In this document: piece after piece, positions 25,877-34,843 of the stretch
How the letters are laid out: each line of letters starts with the position of its first letter
How positions within the stretch are numbered: position 1 is the first letter of the stretch
NCBI RefSeq assembly: GCF_000331735.1
Contig: NC_020126.1
Coordinates: forward strand, 4,836,001 to 4,900,000
Reading direction: 5' to 3'
Source of the DNA: Myxococcus stipitatus DSM 14675
GTDB taxonomy: Bacteria; Myxococcota; Myxococcia; Myxococcales; Myxococcaceae
DNA length: 64,000 nt
The notes under the pieces: generated by a model
Seen by the model: the letters and a program-made list of their open reading frames with translations, nothing else
Told to the model about the DNA's origin: nothing
The model's database searches: none
Made by a program: the position numbers and the translations under genes

Positions 25877-27073
25877 ATGTCACGGTCCGAGGCGGAAGTG
25901 CCCGAAGTGAGCAGCGAGCGAGGGGGCGCGGAGGGAACGCTCCAGGCGCTGCAATCCCTGATGGGATTGGAGACCGAGGCGACGGCCGCGCGGCTCTACG
26001 AAGAGCTCAGCCTGGCGCAACGCGAGCGCCTGCTGCGTGAGGCCGAGCAGGCCCCCTCGGATGTCCGCGCGCGTCTGTCGGAGGTGCTGCGCTTCGCGCG
26101 CGACTTCTCCGGCGCCGCGAGGCTGCTGAGCGGCTGCGGCGAGGACGCGCGCGTGGCGGCCCTGTATGTCCAAGCAGGCCAGTACGTGGACGCGGCGGAG
26201 GCGTACCTGCGCGTGGGTGACGCGGAGCGCGCGGCCGCGGCCTTCGAGCGGGGTGGCGCGCTGGAGCGGGCCCTGGGGGTGTACCGGGGCCTGGGCTCGT
26301 CCGAGGCCGTGGCCCAGTGTCTGGTCCGCCTGGGACGCCCCTTCGAGGCGGCGCTCGTCTACCGCGAACTGGGACAGCCCCACTCGGAGGTGGAGGCGCT
26401 GGGCTGTGTCCCGGTAGGAGACGCGCGCTACGTGGAGTCGGTGCTGCGCATGTGCATGCTGCTGGACGCGGAGGGCTTCACGCGCCGGGCGCTGGCGCTG
26501 CTCGCGGACACGATGCGGGGCTCGGAGGCGGTGCGCGCGGACCCCGCGTTGGCGGCGGAGAAGGCGCGGCTGCTGCGGCGCATGGGCATGGAGGCGGAAG
26601 CGGAGGCCGTCATCGCCCGGCTGACCGCGCAGGGCATCGTGCCGAGGGACGACGGCTACGAGTACCTCAAGGCGATTCCCATCTTCGGCGAGCTGTCGCT
26701 GGAGGACATGCGCGACCTCTACCGCGTGGCGCGACAGGTGCTCATCCCCGCGGGCGCCGTGGTGCTGGAGAAGGGGACGGCGGGGGTGGGGCTCTTCGTG
26801 TTGCTGGAAGGCACCGTGGAGGTCTTCAGCGGCACGGAGGACGACGCGCGGCGCCTCAACACACTGGGGCCCGGTGCCCACCTGGGGGAGATCTCCCTGG
26901 TCCAGGACGCGCCCGTGTCCGCGCGAGTGAAGGCGCGCACGGCGGTCCGCGCGCTGCGCATCACCCGCGCGGGCTTCCAGCACTACCTGGACACGCACGA
27001 GTCCGCCGCGCTGCGCATCTATCGCCTCTTCACCCAGAACCTCGCCGCGCGGGTTCGGGCGCTCAGCGGTTGA
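25877..27073 (+). CDS. Protein with TPR-like repeats and C-terminal cyclic-nucleotide-binding domain
   Basis: 398 residues. The first 260 are Ala/Leu/Arg-rich helical repeats (AARLYEELSLAQRERLLREA, AALYVQAGQYVDAAEAYLRV, AAAFERGGALERALGVYRGL) of TPR type. Residues about 280-395 are a cNMP-binding fold: FGELSLEDMRDLYRVARQVL, GAVVLEKGTAGVGLFVLLEG and LGEISLVQDAPVSARVKART. The phosphate-binding cassette reads LGEISL...APVSAR, without the usual Arg right after the Pro, so cAMP/cGMP binding is uncertain. There is no DNA-binding domain, so this is not a CRP regulator. ATG 25877 lies downstream of a hairpin. Confidence 0.75.
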   Translation: MSRSEAEVPEVSSERGGAEGTLQALQSLMGLETEATAARLYEELSLAQRERLLREAEQAPSDVRARLSEVLRFARDFSGAARLLSGCGEDARVAALYVQAGQYVDAAEAYLRVGDAERAAAAFERGGALERALGVYRGLGSSEAVAQCLVRLGRPFEAALVYRELGQPHSEVEALGCVPVGDARYVESVLRMCMLLDAEGFTRRALALLADTMRGSEAVRADPALAAEKARLLRRMGMEAEAEAVIARLTAQGIVPRDDGYEYLKAIPIFGELSLEDMRDLYRVARQVLIPAGAVVLEKGTAGVGLFVLLEGTVEVFSGTEDDARRLNTLGPGAHLGEISLVQDAPVSARVKARTAVRALRITRAGFQHYLDTHESAALRIYRLFTQNLAARVRALSG

Positions 27074-27124
27074 TTGTCATATCAACGCGAGACGGACGCA
27101 TCGCACGGACCTGTCGAGCCCGGG

Positions 27125-27153
27125 TTGACACGGGCTCGTGTCTGTCTTAACTA
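27125..27153 (+). promoter_or_regulatory. Candidate promoter upstream of fusA (TTGACA box)
   Basis: A perfect TTGACA (27125-27130) is followed, 16-17 bases later, by TTAACT/TAACTA (27147-27153). It lies 360 bases before the fusA ATG. Transcription would begin near 27160, giving a 350-base leader or a very short leader for the small ORF at 27163. Confidence 0.45.
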
Positions 27154-27162
27154 TTCCCCATC

Positions 27163-27264
27163 ATGAGGCCCGTCTCCTTCATCGCTCAGCAGGTCGCGCG
27201 GATGTCCGCGCCCGCGGCGGACGTGTGCCTTGCCCCCCGTCACGAGGTTCTGCTCGACATTTGA
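27163..27264 (+). CDS. Possible 33-residue leader peptide ORF before fusA
   Basis: ATG 27163 opens MRPVSFIAQQVARMSAPAAD, ending LLDI then TGA. Twenty-eight of 33 codons end in G or C, like real genes of this window, but no Shine-Dalgarno precedes it. Its start would fall almost at the predicted transcription start of the TTGACA promoter. It could be a regulatory leader peptide or chance. The rest of 27265-27509 shows no supported gene. Confidence 0.2.
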   Translation: MRPVSFIAQQVARMSAPAADVCLAPRHEVLLDI

Positions 27265-27509
27265 GCTGGCGGGGCCGGAGTCCTTCCGGTGCGCGGGTGG
27301 CTGGTTCCCGTGTGCCGTGAAGTCCGGTCCCGCTCTGGCTCTGTGGCGGAGCCCTCGTCTGTCCACTCGCGTCCCTGAGCGGAGCTTGCTGTCCCTCCAG
27401 GGCGTGTCGCGCGAGCAGGCCTGACGGTCATCGCCGAAGTCCTCCAACCGGTTCCTTTCATCCATCACCGCCCGTGGGCCTCGCTGCCCGACGGGAACGG
27501 GAGTCCTTC

Positions 27510-29591
27510 ATGTCTCGCAATACTCGCATCGAGCGCTATCGGAACATTGGCATCATGGCTCACATTGACGCGGGCAAGACGACGCTGACCGAGCGCGTCC
27601 TGTTCTTCACCGGTCGCATCCACGCCACGGGCGAGGTGCACAACGGCTCCACGGAGATGGACTGGCTGCCGCAGGAGAAGCAGCGTGGCATCACCATCAC
27701 CTCCGCGGCCACCACCGCGTTCTGGTCTCCCCGCCAAGGCCCCTCCGCGGGCACGGCCCATCGCATCAACATCCTGGACACGCCGGGACACGTGGACTTC
27801 ACCATCGAGGTGGAGCGCTCCCTTCGCGTGCTGGATGGCGCGGTGGCCGTGTTCGACTCGAGCCAGGGCGTGGAGCCCCAGTCGGAAGCCGTGTGGCGCC
27901 AGGCGGACCGCTATGGCGTTCCTCGCATCGCGTTCCTCAACAAGATGGACAAGGTGGGCGCGGACTTCGCCATGAGCCTGGCCTCCATCCGGGAGCGCCT
28001 GGGGGCCCGTCCCGTGGCGGTGCAGCTCCCGCTGGGCGCGGACTCGGAGTTCCGAGGACTGGTGGACCTGGTCCGGATGAAGACGGTGCTCTTCGACGGG
28101 GACGGCGGCGAGTACCGCGACGACCTCCCCGTGCCCGAGGACCTGCGCGCGCAGGCGGAGACGCTGCGCCTGCGGCTCATCGAGGCGGCGGCGGACATGG
28201 ACGATGGGGTGATGGAGAAGTTCGTGAACGGGCGGTTGGACGACGTCACGGAGGCGGAGCTCGTCCGGGCCCTGCGCGCGGGCACGCTCTCGCGCTCGCT
28301 GGTCCCCGTGCTCGCGGGGTCGGCCTTCAAGAAGAAGGGAGTGCAGATGTTGCTGGACGCCATCGTCAACTATCTCCCCGCGCCGTCGGACCTGCCGGCG
28401 GTGGAGGGCTTTGTCCCGGGCACGGAGAAGACCGTCATGCGAGAGCCCTCGGACGACGGTCCTCCGGCCGCGCTCGCCTTCAAGCTCATGAGCGACAAGA
28501 ACGTGGGCAACATCGTCTTCCTGCGCGTGTACTCGGGCACCTTGCGCGCGGGCACCGTCCTGCTCAATCCCGCCACCGGCAAGCGGGAGCGCGTGGGCCG
28601 GCTGATGTTCATGCATGCCAATCGCCGGGAGGAAGTGGAGGAGGTCCATGCGGGAGACATCGCCGCGGCGCTCGGCATGAAGGGCGTGCGCACGGGAGAC
28701 ACGCTGAGCGACCCGGACGCCCCCGTGGTGCTGGAGTCGCTGAGCTTCCCGGAGCCCGTGGTGCACCTGACCGTGGAGGCCAGGTCCCCCGCGGAGCTCC
28801 CGAAGTTGGAGGACGGCCTGCTTCGACTCGCGGCGGAGGACCCGTCGCTTCGCGTGGGCGTGGACCCGGAGAGCGGCCAGGTGCTGCTGTCCGGCATGGG
28901 TGAGCTTCACCTGGAGGTGGTCGTGGACCGTCTGAGGACCGAGTACGGCGTGGAGGCCCGCGTGGGACAGCCCAAGGTGGCCTACCGCGACACCGTCAAG
29001 CAGGCGGTGCGCCAGGAGTACCGGCATGTCCGTCAGACCGGAGGGCCCGGACAGTATGCGCGCGTGGTGCTGGACATCGCTCCAGCGGCGCGGGGCGCGG
29101 GGCTCGTCTTCGTGGACGACACGCGGGGCGGCTCCATTCCGAAGGAGCTGGTGCCGGCCATCCAGAAGGGCGTGGCGGGGGCCATGGAGCGTGGGGTGCG
29201 GGATGGAGTGGCGCTGGTGGACATGGAGGTGCGACTGGTGGACGGGGACACGCACGTGCGTGACTCCACGCCCCAGGCGTTCTCCCTGGCGGGCTCCCTG
29301 GCGGTCCAGGAGGCGGTGCGACGCGTGGGGGTCCAGGTCCTCGAGCCGGTGATGGATGTCGAAGTCACCACACCCGAGGAGTACGTGGGTGAGGTGCTCG
29401 GAGACCTGGCCGCGCGGCGCGGACGGGTGCAAGGGATGGAGACCCAGGGGCCCGCGCGGAGGGTGCTCGCGCGAGTGCCCATGGCCAGTCTGTTCGGCTA
29501 CGTCACCAGCCTGCGAGGCCGCACGCAGGGGCGAGGCCAGGCGAGCATGCGCCTGGGCTCCTATGAGCCCCTGCCCGATGCGCGAGCGTGA
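27510..29591 (+). CDS. fusA: Translation elongation factor G
   Basis: 693 residues. G1 is [10 protein letters not shown]2 RGITI, G3 DTPGH, G4 NKMDK and G5 GSAFKKKG. The five-domain layout of EF-G is complete through the C-terminal domain ([20 protein letters not shown]). It translocates tRNA/mRNA on the ribosome and, with RRF, recycles it. It is not next to rpsL/rpsG/tuf, so it is probably a second, non-operonic EF-G paralogue. ATG 27510 was chosen over 27474 because the extra twelve residues ([12 protein letters not shown]) are not EF-G-like. A 360-base leader with a TTGACA box precedes it. Confidence 0.96.
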   Translation: MSRNTRIERYRNIGIMAHIDAGKTTLTERVLFFTGRIHATGEVHNGSTEMDWLPQEKQRGITITSAATTAFWSPRQGPSAGTAHRINILDTPGHVDFTIEVERSLRVLDGAVAVFDSSQGVEPQSEAVWRQADRYGVPRIAFLNKMDKVGADFAMSLASIRERLGARPVAVQLPLGADSEFRGLVDLVRMKTVLFDGDGGEYRDDLPVPEDLRAQAETLRLRLIEAAADMDDGVMEKFVNGRLDDVTEAELVRALRAGTLSRSLVPVLAGSAFKKKGVQMLLDAIVNYLPAPSDLPAVEGFVPGTEKTVMREPSDDGPPAALAFKLMSDKNVGNIVFLRVYSGTLRAGTVLLNPATGKRERVGRLMFMHANRREEVEEVHAGDIAAALGMKGVRTGDTLSDPDAPVVLESLSFPEPVVHLTVEARSPAELPKLEDGLLRLAAEDPSLRVGVDPESGQVLLSGMGELHLEVVVDRLRTEYGVEARVGQPKVAYRDTVKQAVRQEYRHVRQTGGPGQYARVVLDIAPAARGAGLVFVDDTRGGSIPKELVPAIQKGVAGAMERGVRDGVALVDMEVRLVDGDTHVRDSTPQAFSLAGSLAVQEAVRRVGVQVLEPVMDVEVTTPEEYVGEVLGDLAARRGRVQGMETQGPARRVLARVPMASLFGYVTSLRGRTQGRGQASMRLGSYEPLPDARA

Positions 29592-29602
29592 TGTGAAGTG
29601 AC

Positions 29603-29636
29603 GGGGGCCCCGGACGTTGGAATGTCCGGGGCTCCC
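29603..29636 (+). terminator. Strong hairpin after fusA
   Basis: A 13-bp stem (29603-29615 with 29624-29636, one G-T pair) closes an 8-base loop 11 bases after the fusA stop. The stem includes GCCCCGGAC and GTCCGGGGC. The 3' side is followed by AAAA rather than T, so factor-independent release is uncertain, but the position fits a terminator. Confidence 0.55.
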
Positions 29637-29875
29637 AAAAACCTCTGTCAAGCCCTCGATTTCGCGCGACAACCGACCTCGAAGCGGGCAGGGTCCGCCG
29701 CACGATGTCGCGGAATGGGAGGGGGGACCTGCCCGTTCTCAGACATCCTCAAGCGGGTCGGCCGGCCGGGCCGCACCGCGCACCGCCAGGCGCCCTCGGG
29801 TTTCAGCTCGAACGGGCACGCTGCGCGGGCTTCCTCGCCTGTCGGGGAAGCAGACTCAACTTGACTTAGGAATCC

Positions 29876-31369
29876 ATGACTTTCGACGAATTGCAGCTTC
29901 ACGACACCCTTCTGCGCGCAGTCAAGGCGGAGGGGTACACCACGCCGACGCCCATCCAAGCGAAGGCGATTCCCCACGCCCTGGCGGGGAAGGATGTGCT
30001 GGGGGTCGCCCAGACGGGCACGGGGAAGACGGCGGCCTTCGCCCTTCCGATTCTCCAGCGGTTGTCCGCCAAGGCGCCCGCGGGTGGCGCACGGCCCGTG
30101 CGGTGCCTTGTCCTCACCCCGACGCGCGAGCTGGCGGGGCAGGTGGGCGAGAGCTTCATGACGTACGGGAAGAACCTTCCCCTGCGGCACGCGGTGATCT
30201 TCGGCGGCGTGGGGCAGGGCGCGCAGGTGCAGTCGCTCCAGCGGGGTGTGGACGTGCTGGTGGCGACGCCGGGCCGTCTGCTGGACTTGATGGACCAGGG
30301 GTATGTGTCGCTGCGCTCGCTCGAGGTGTTCGTGCTCGACGAGGCGGACCGCATGCTGGACATGGGGTTCATCCACGACGTGCGCAAGGTCATCAAGGCG
30401 CTGCCCTCCAAGCGGCAGACGCTCTTCTTCAGCGCGACGATGCCGCCGGAGATTGTCGACCTGTCGCGCAACCTGCTCACCGACCCGGTGCGCGTGGAAG
30501 TGACGCCCGTCTCCAGCACCGCGGAGACGGTGGCGCAGCAGGTGTTCTTCGTGGAGCGCGAGCAGAAGCGCGGGCTCCTGACGCACCTGCTGAAGGACGG
30601 AAAGATCTCGCGGGCGCTGGTCTTCACGCGCACCAAGCACGGCGCGAACCGGGTGGCCAAGCAGCTCGAGGGCTCCGGGGTGAGCGCCGCGGCGATTCAC
30701 GGCAACAAGAGCCAGAACGCCCGTGAGCGCGCGCTGGATGATTTCCGCTCCGGGACGCTCCGGGTGCTGGTGGCCACGGATATCGCGGCGCGCGGCATCG
30801 ACATCGACGGGCTGAGCTTCGTCATCAACTACGACCTGCCCAACGTGCCGGAGCAGTACGTGCACCGCATCGGCCGCACGGGCCGCGCGGGAGCGCAGGG
30901 CACGGCGCTGTCGTTCTGCGACGCCGAGGAGCGCGCGTACCTGCGCGACATCGAGCGGACCATCCGGCGCAGCGTTCCGGTGGTGGAGGATCATCCGTAC
31001 CGCTCGGGTGTCGCGGCGCCGCGTCCGGGGGCTTCCGCTTCGGTGGAGGCGCCCGCGGCGCGTGGCTCGGGCCAGGCGATGCACGCGCGAGGCGGGCAGG
31101 GTGGTGGTGGCGGCCGGGGCAATGCGCCCGGTGGCAACGCTCGTCGTCGGCGCGGCGGACGCAATGGCGGCGGTGGTGGTGGTGGCGGCCAGGGCCGTTC
31201 CGAGGGCAATCGCTCGGCGCGTCCGGGTGGCTCCGGGCAGGGGGCTGGTCGGGGCGGCTCGCAGGCGCCTCGTGGTTCGGGTGCCCCTGCTCAGCGTCCC
31301 GCCGCCTCGGCTCCCGCGAAGGCCGCCGACCCGCTGCCTCCGCGTCGTGAGTCGCCGAAGTGGCTGTGA
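29876..31369 (+). CDS. DEAD-box RNA helicase (RhlE/DeaD-like)
   Basis: 497 residues. Q motif [12 protein letters not shown], motif I AQTGTGKT, Ia [42 protein letters not shown]. It unwinds short RNA duplexes using ATP, probably in ribosome assembly or mRNA decay. Residues after about 380 are a Gly/Arg/Ala/Pro-rich tail with Arg-rich clusters, as in RGG-type RNA-binding extensions. A purine AGGA lies five bases before ATG 29876. The 5' region of about 280 bases is long; cold-induced helicase genes often have such leaders, but no specific element was recognised. Confidence 0.93.
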   Translation: MTFDELQLHDTLLRAVKAEGYTTPTPIQAKAIPHALAGKDVLGVAQTGTGKTAAFALPILQRLSAKAPAGGARPVRCLVLTPTRELAGQVGESFMTYGKNLPLRHAVIFGGVGQGAQVQSLQRGVDVLVATPGRLLDLMDQGYVSLRSLEVFVLDEADRMLDMGFIHDVRKVIKALPSKRQTLFFSATMPPEIVDLSRNLLTDPVRVEVTPVSSTAETVAQQVFFVEREQKRGLLTHLLKDGKISRALVFTRTKHGANRVAKQLEGSGVSAAAIHGNKSQNARERALDDFRSGTLRVLVATDIAARGIDIDGLSFVINYDLPNVPEQYVHRIGRTGRAGAQGTALSFCDAEERAYLRDIERTIRRSVPVVEDHPYRSGVAAPRPGASASVEAPAARGSGQAMHARGGQGGGGGRGNAPGGNARRRRGGRNGGGGGGGGQGRSEGNRSARPGGSGQGAGRGGSQAPRGSGAPAQRPAASAPAKAADPLPPRRESPKWL

Positions 31370-31383
31370 AGTAGAGGGTGACG

Positions 31384-31435
31384 CTCCAGGCCGTTCGCGA
31401 TGAGGGCGAAGCACGGCCCCCGCGAGGGCCTGGAG
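31384..31435. terminator. Hairpin between convergent helicase and PNPOx-like genes
   Basis: CTCCAGGCC (31384-31392) is perfectly complementary to GGCCTGGAG (31427-31435), closing a 34-base loop with internal GC pairing possible. It sits in the middle of the 108-base convergent gap, a natural place for a bidirectional terminator. Confidence 0.4.
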
Positions 31436-31477
31436 TCCCGAGGCCGCCGAGGCGTGTGATTCGCCGGAGCGGCCTGT

Positions 31478-31996
31478 CTACGTCATCAGGCCCGCGGTCA
31501 TGGGGCCGAGGTGGACGTGCTCGATGCGGTCCACTTCGAACTCCCGCACCGGGCCTGGGTCTCTCCACATCAAGGCGTGGCCCTTGAGCCAGCTCAGTCG
31601 CCGGACGCGACGGGCGAACCGCTCTTGTTCCTCGGACGTCGAGGGGCGCGGCGGCCCCAGCACGCGGCCCACGAGGCGAAGTGCGGGCGCGCGCTCGAAG
31701 CGCCCCTTGTAGAGGGACTGGAGCCAGAACAGCTTGCCGCTGTCCACCGCGAGGATGCTCACGCGGGGATCTCTCACGAGGTTCGCCGGGAGACGGCGGG
31801 TGTAGAGCTCGAAGAAGAAGCCACGTCCGGGTCGGGTCAGCAGCACCGAGCCGATGGGCGTGACATGTGGAGCCCCCGTCCTGTCGATGCTGGCGATGGA
31901 GAAGTGGAGCGACGTGGCGGTGGCCCTGGAGAAGAGGCGCCGGACGTCGGGCCACTGCTCCTCGATGGAGGGCGCGGACGGGGCACGGGTGCTCAT
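31478..31996 (-). CDS. Pyridoxamine-5'-phosphate-oxidase-like flavin-binding protein
   Basis: 172 residues. TSLHFSIASIDRTGAPHVTP, IGSVLLTRPGRGFFFELYT and LVRDPRVSILAVDSGKLFW show the split-barrel flavin fold of the PNPOx-like superfamily (F420/FMN-binding). It is probably an oxidoreductase of a small substrate; true PdxH residues are not obvious. Its ATG overlaps the thioesterase stop (ATGA), so the two form an operon controlled from the TetR operator. The C-terminus ends in GPMTAGLMT. Confidence 0.7.
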   Translation of the reverse strand: MSTRAPSAPSIEEQWPDVRRLFSRATATSLHFSIASIDRTGAPHVTPIGSVLLTRPGRGFFFELYTRRLPANLVRDPRVSILAVDSGKLFWLQSLYKGRFERAPALRLVGRVLGPPRPSTSEEQERFARRVRRLSWLKGHALMWRDPGPVREFEVDRIEHVHLGPMTAGLMT

Positions 31997-32415
31997 TCGC
32001 TCTCCCGATTCGACATGGCGGCGATGGTGCCCTGCGCCACCGCGACCAGCGTCTCTCCCTGCTCCGTGAGCGCGACGATGTCGCAGTGGCAGACCGCCTG
32101 CCTGCGCCCCGCATGGAGCGCGCGGGCCCTGGCGATGAGCCGTGTGCCGAGCGCCGGGCGGAGGTAGTTGATCTTGAACTCCGACGTCACGACGGGCACC
32201 TGCATCGCGGAGCCCCCCGCGAACGTCAGCGCATTGTCGGCCAGGTAGCTGAGCACTCCGCCGTGCGCGAAGCCGTGCTGCTGATGCAGCTCCACGCGGA
32301 GCGGCAACTGGAGCTCCGCCTCTCCTCGCTCGAAGCGCGTCAACTTCGTCCCCAGCAACGTGCTGAACGGCTGCTTCGCGAGGACCTGCTGCCCCATCTC
32401 CATGAGTGCGTCCAT
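31993..32415 (-). CDS. PaaI-type thioesterase (hotdog fold)
   Basis: 140 residues. QQHGFAHGGVLSYLADNALT is the family's HGG...D block, with the catalytic Asp/Glu region at D. The strand pair YLRPALGTRLIARARALHAG and the shape agree with the hotdog fold of acyl-CoA thioesterases. It probably hydrolyses a short or aromatic acyl-CoA. Coupled to the PNPOx-like gene and divergent from the TetR gene, it is the likely target of that regulator. The start ATG is 16 bases from the operator. Confidence 0.85.
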   Translation of the reverse strand: MDALMEMGQQVLAKQPFSTLLGTKLTRFERGEAELQLPLRVELHQQHGFAHGGVLSYLADNALTFAGGSAMQVPVVTSEFKINYLRPALGTRLIARARALHAGRRQAVCHCDIVALTEQGETLVAVAQGTIAAMSNRESE

Positions 32416-32430
32416 GCACCCTCCCGATGA

Positions 32431-32462
32431 ATTAGAACATCATTCTAGAATTAAGTTCTAAT
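32431..32462. promoter_or_regulatory. Palindromic operator for the TetR regulator
   Basis: A 32-base inverted repeat centred between 32446 and 32447. The outer arms ATTAGAAC (32431-32438) and GTTCTAAT (32455-32462) and the inner core ATTCTAGAAT (32442-32451) match perfectly; only a 3-base spacer differs. It is strikingly AT-rich against the surrounding GC. It lies between the divergent thioesterase (start 32415) and TetR (start 32476) genes, so binding would repress both. Confidence 0.85.
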
Positions 32463-32475
32463 GTAGGGTGCGCCC

Positions 32476-33078
32476 ATGCGCAACCCGAGTCATCGGAGAG
32501 AAGAGGTCCTCAAGGCGGCGCTCGCGTGTTTCCTGGAGCTGGGCTTCGAGGGCACGACGATGGCGGCCATCCGGGAGCGCTCCGGGGCCAGCACGGGGAG
32601 CATCTACCACCTGTTCCCGAGCAAGGACGCCATCGCGGCGGCGCTCTATCTGGAGGTGCTGGGGGAGTACCAGGCGGGGGTGTTGAAGGTGCTGGAGGAG
32701 CACGCGGGAGCGCGAGAGGGGACCGAAGCCCTTGTGCGCCATCACGTGGAGTGGACGCTGGAGCGCCCGGATGCGACGCGCTTCCTCCTGGGCGCCCGAG
32801 GCGTCGCCGCCGTCGTCGCCGCCGAGGCGAGCATCACCGAGCGGAACAAGGGCTTCTTCCGTCAGGTGAAGGACTGGTGGCAGGGACACGTGCGTGCGGG
32901 CGCGTTCGAGGAGATGCCCTTCGAGCTCTTCCTCGCCATCCTGCGCGGCCCCGCACAGGAGCTGGTGCGGGACTGGGTGGCGGGGAGGACGAAGACGGAC
33001 CTGCGCGCGGCCATTCCGGTGCTCGCGAGGGCCGCCTGGCACGCCGTCGAGAAGCGGCCGGTGCGCGCGCGGAAGTGA
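32476..33078 (+). CDS. TetR family transcriptional regulator
   Basis: 200 residues. The N-terminal HTH is HRREEVLKAALACFLELGFE then GTTMAAIRERSGASTGSIYH and LFPSKDAIAAALY, the standard TetR pattern. The rest is a helical ligand-binding domain. It should bind as a dimer to the 32-base palindrome 13 bases upstream of its ATG, repressing itself and the divergent thioesterase/PNPOx-like operon. The ligand may be an acyl-CoA or related compound, an inference from the thioesterase partner. Confidence 0.93.
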   Translation: MRNPSHRREEVLKAALACFLELGFEGTTMAAIRERSGASTGSIYHLFPSKDAIAAALYLEVLGEYQAGVLKVLEEHAGAREGTEALVRHHVEWTLERPDATRFLLGARGVAAVVAAEASITERNKGFFRQVKDWWQGHVRAGAFEEMPFELFLAILRGPAQELVRDWVAGRTKTDLRAAIPVLARAAWHAVEKRPVRARK

Positions 33079-33114
33079 CGCTGCCTGGCGCGGTGCTCCC
33101 AGCAGACAGCGTCA
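33076..33114. terminator. Bidirectional terminator hairpin
   Basis: TGACGCTG (33076-33083, including the TetR stop codon) pairs perfectly with CAGCGTCA (33107-33114), and a nested CTG/CAG pair is possible. It lies in the 49-base gap between convergent genes. Confidence 0.5.
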
Positions 33115-33127
33115 GGCGCGTGTCGCG

Positions 33128-34612
33128 CTACGGCGCGGACATCTCGAACCGGCTGATGATGGGGTAGTGGTCCGAGGTGCTGGTCCGGTAGTTGGGGATG
33201 GCGGGCCTGACGACCTCGGTGGAGCTCGGGAGGTAGTCCAGCTCGAGCTCATGGCTGATGAGCTGGTGGTCGATGAAGTCCCGGTAGGTCGTGGTGCTGC
33301 TGACGCCCGCGAGCGAGAAGGGTTCGGTGGTGAAGCGGTAGTCGGCCGCATCGACAACGAAGTTCGCGTAGGGCGAGGCGAAGAACTGGGCGGTCGCGGG
33401 ATTGACCACGATGGAGGTGTCCACGTCGTCGTTCCAGTCGCCGAGGACGATGACCCGGTCCGTGGGTAGGGTGGTGTCCAGGTAGTTCTTCAGGGCGATG
33501 GAGGCGTCGGCCCGTCGCAAGTAGTCGGTGCCGGTGGTGGCGGCCTTCATGTGGAGCACGATGACCGTCATGTCCACGGCGTTGCCCTGGCGCTGGACTC
33601 GCAGGTCGAGTCTGAGCGGAGGGCGGAAGGCGAACAGGTACTTCACGTCGGCGAGGATGACCTCCGCGCCAAGCACCTGCACCTGGTTCTTCTTGAAGAG
33701 CACGCCCACTTTCTGGGCGAAGGGCGAGTAGTGGAGCGCGCCGTCAGCCACCCGCGAGTCGTCCGCGAGGAAGCCGTCGTAGTCGGGGAGGCGGGCCTTC
33801 AGGTTGTCGAAGTGCTCCGAGTTGACCACTTCGACGAGTCCCCAGATGTCCACGTTGGCGTCGGAGAGGACCTTCTGGACGTTGGTGAGCTGAAGGGCAT
33901 CGTCGGCGGGGCCGTTGGCCATGTCGCCGAACCACTCGATGTTCCAGTTCCCCACCGACACCGGGACGCGAGGGTGGCCGTCCGAGGGGAGCACCACCAG
34001 CCGCAGGGGCACATCGACCTTCGCGCCGAGGGAGTCCTTGAGCTGGAGCGTGAGCTCATGGAACCCGTGGACCTCCGGCAGGCCCGTCAGCGTGCCCGAG
34101 GTGTCCAGCGCCAGTCCCCTGGGCAGTTCGCCGGAGGTCACTGACCAGTTGAAGGGCGGCTTGCCGCCCGTGGCGGTGAAGGTGTGGCTGAACAGGGTGC
34201 CCACGTAGAGGTCGGTCACCTCCGTGTTTCCGGCCTCCAGACGGGGGAAGACCTTGAGGGGATAGGAGGCGGTGTCCGAGCTGCCGTCCGCGTCTCGCAC
34301 GTGGACGATGACCTGGAAGTTTCCGGGCTCGGAGGCGGGGCCGATGAGCCGAGCCTCGCCGCTCGTGACGACGGAGAAGCCGGGGGGCGGCGTCAGTGTG
34401 TAGTGCAGTGGCGGCTTGCCTCCGGTGGCGGTGACGACCGCCTCGTAGTCCATGCCCACGCTGGTGGGGGACAGCTCGAGCTCGGCCAGCTTGGGGCCCT
34501 CGAGCTCGATGCAGGCGGAGGCCAGGAGGAGGAGCGAGAGCATCCCCGCCCAGGACGCGGCGCTGGGGCGGGGTGGCCTCGACGGGACATGCGACAGGGA
34601 GTTGCGAGTCAT
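33128..34612 (-). CDS. Secreted lipoprotein with Ig-like domains and an endonuclease/exonuclease/phosphatase domain
   Basis: 494 residues. MTRNSLSHVPSRPPRPSAAS leads to a hydrophobic stretch and a lipobox (LLLASAC). Two putative Ig-like domains follow (about 40-215), each holding TATGGKPP and a hydrophobic/Pro pattern. The EEP domain (about 220-494) shows SVGNWNIEWFGD (N-W-N-I-E), DIWGLVEVVNSEHF, VIVLHMKA, VIVLGDWNDD and STSDHYPI, with the metal-binding Glu and Asp/His pairs of exonuclease III/DNase I-like enzymes. An extracellular phosphodiesterase or nuclease is likely; the substrate is not indicated. The start ATG 34612 gives the cleanest signal. Confidence 0.85.
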   Translation of the reverse strand: MTRNSLSHVPSRPPRPSAASWAGMLSLLLLASACIELEGPKLAELELSPTSVGMDYEAVVTATGGKPPLHYTLTPPPGFSVVTSGEARLIGPASEPGNFQVIVHVRDADGSSDTASYPLKVFPRLEAGNTEVTDLYVGTLFSHTFTATGGKPPFNWSVTSGELPRGLALDTSGTLTGLPEVHGFHELTLQLKDSLGAKVDVPLRLVVLPSDGHPRVPVSVGNWNIEWFGDMANGPADDALQLTNVQKVLSDANVDIWGLVEVVNSEHFDNLKARLPDYDGFLADDSRVADGALHYSPFAQKVGVLFKKNQVQVLGAEVILADVKYLFAFRPPLRLDLRVQRQGNAVDMTVIVLHMKAATTGTDYLRRADASIALKNYLDTTLPTDRVIVLGDWNDDVDTSIVVNPATAQFFASPYANFVVDAADYRFTTEPFSLAGVSSTTTYRDFIDHQLISHELELDYLPSSTEVVRPAIPNYRTSTSDHYPIISRFEMSAP

Positions 34613-34756
34613 GGGGGTGCCTCGACGCGAAGTGCCGCCTCCCGGAGCGCGCGGTCGAGAGTGCTCGAGGCGCGTCCCGGTGAGGGGCGGGGTGGTCGAG
34701 GAGAAGCTCCCGCATCCGCTGGCGCGAGGGTGCACCCGGCGGTCACTGTTCCGTCA

Positions 34757-34788
34757 TGATTCAATCACGATGCGTTTGAATCACGATG
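34757..34788. promoter_or_regulatory. Nested inverted and direct repeats upstream of the EEP lipoprotein gene
   Basis: TGATTCAA (34757-34764) and TTGAATCA (34776-34783) form an 8-bp inverted repeat with an 11-base spacer. AATCACGATG also occurs twice in direct order, 16 bases apart (34763 and 34779). It lies about 145 bases upstream of the lipoprotein start, in the intergenic region shared with the icmF terminator. It could be a regulator site. Confidence 0.4.
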
Positions 34789-34806
34789 GCGTTTGTGGGA
34801 GCTGCG

Positions 34807-34838
34807 TGGGGCCCCGCGACCCGGCGGGCGGGGCCCCA
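34807..34838 (-). terminator. Terminator hairpin after icmF
   Basis: TGGGGCCCCGC (34807-34817) and GCGGGGCCCCA (34828-34838) are perfectly complementary, 11 pairs, with a 10-base loop, five bases past the icmF stop. No T tract is evident on the minus strand. Confidence 0.55.
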
Positions 34839-34843
34839 GGGAA

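Noticed and set aside
27230..27424. 64-residue plus-strand frame in the fusA leader
   Set aside because: No ribosome site, ordinary codon use is not clear, and it overlaps a better small ORF candidate; not called.
27465..29672. 735-residue frame antisense to fusA
   Set aside because: Opposite an intact EF-G with all G-motifs.
31060..31300. Gly-rich simple repeats in the helicase gene
   Set aside because: They encode the Gly/Arg tail of the DEAD-box protein; ordinary low complexity rather than an independent element.
34613..34843. Possible cobalamin riboswitch near the B12-dependent mutase
   Set aside because: It lies downstream of icmF, not upstream, and no B12-box (GCCACT-type core) was recognised; the gap upstream of mutA also shows none.
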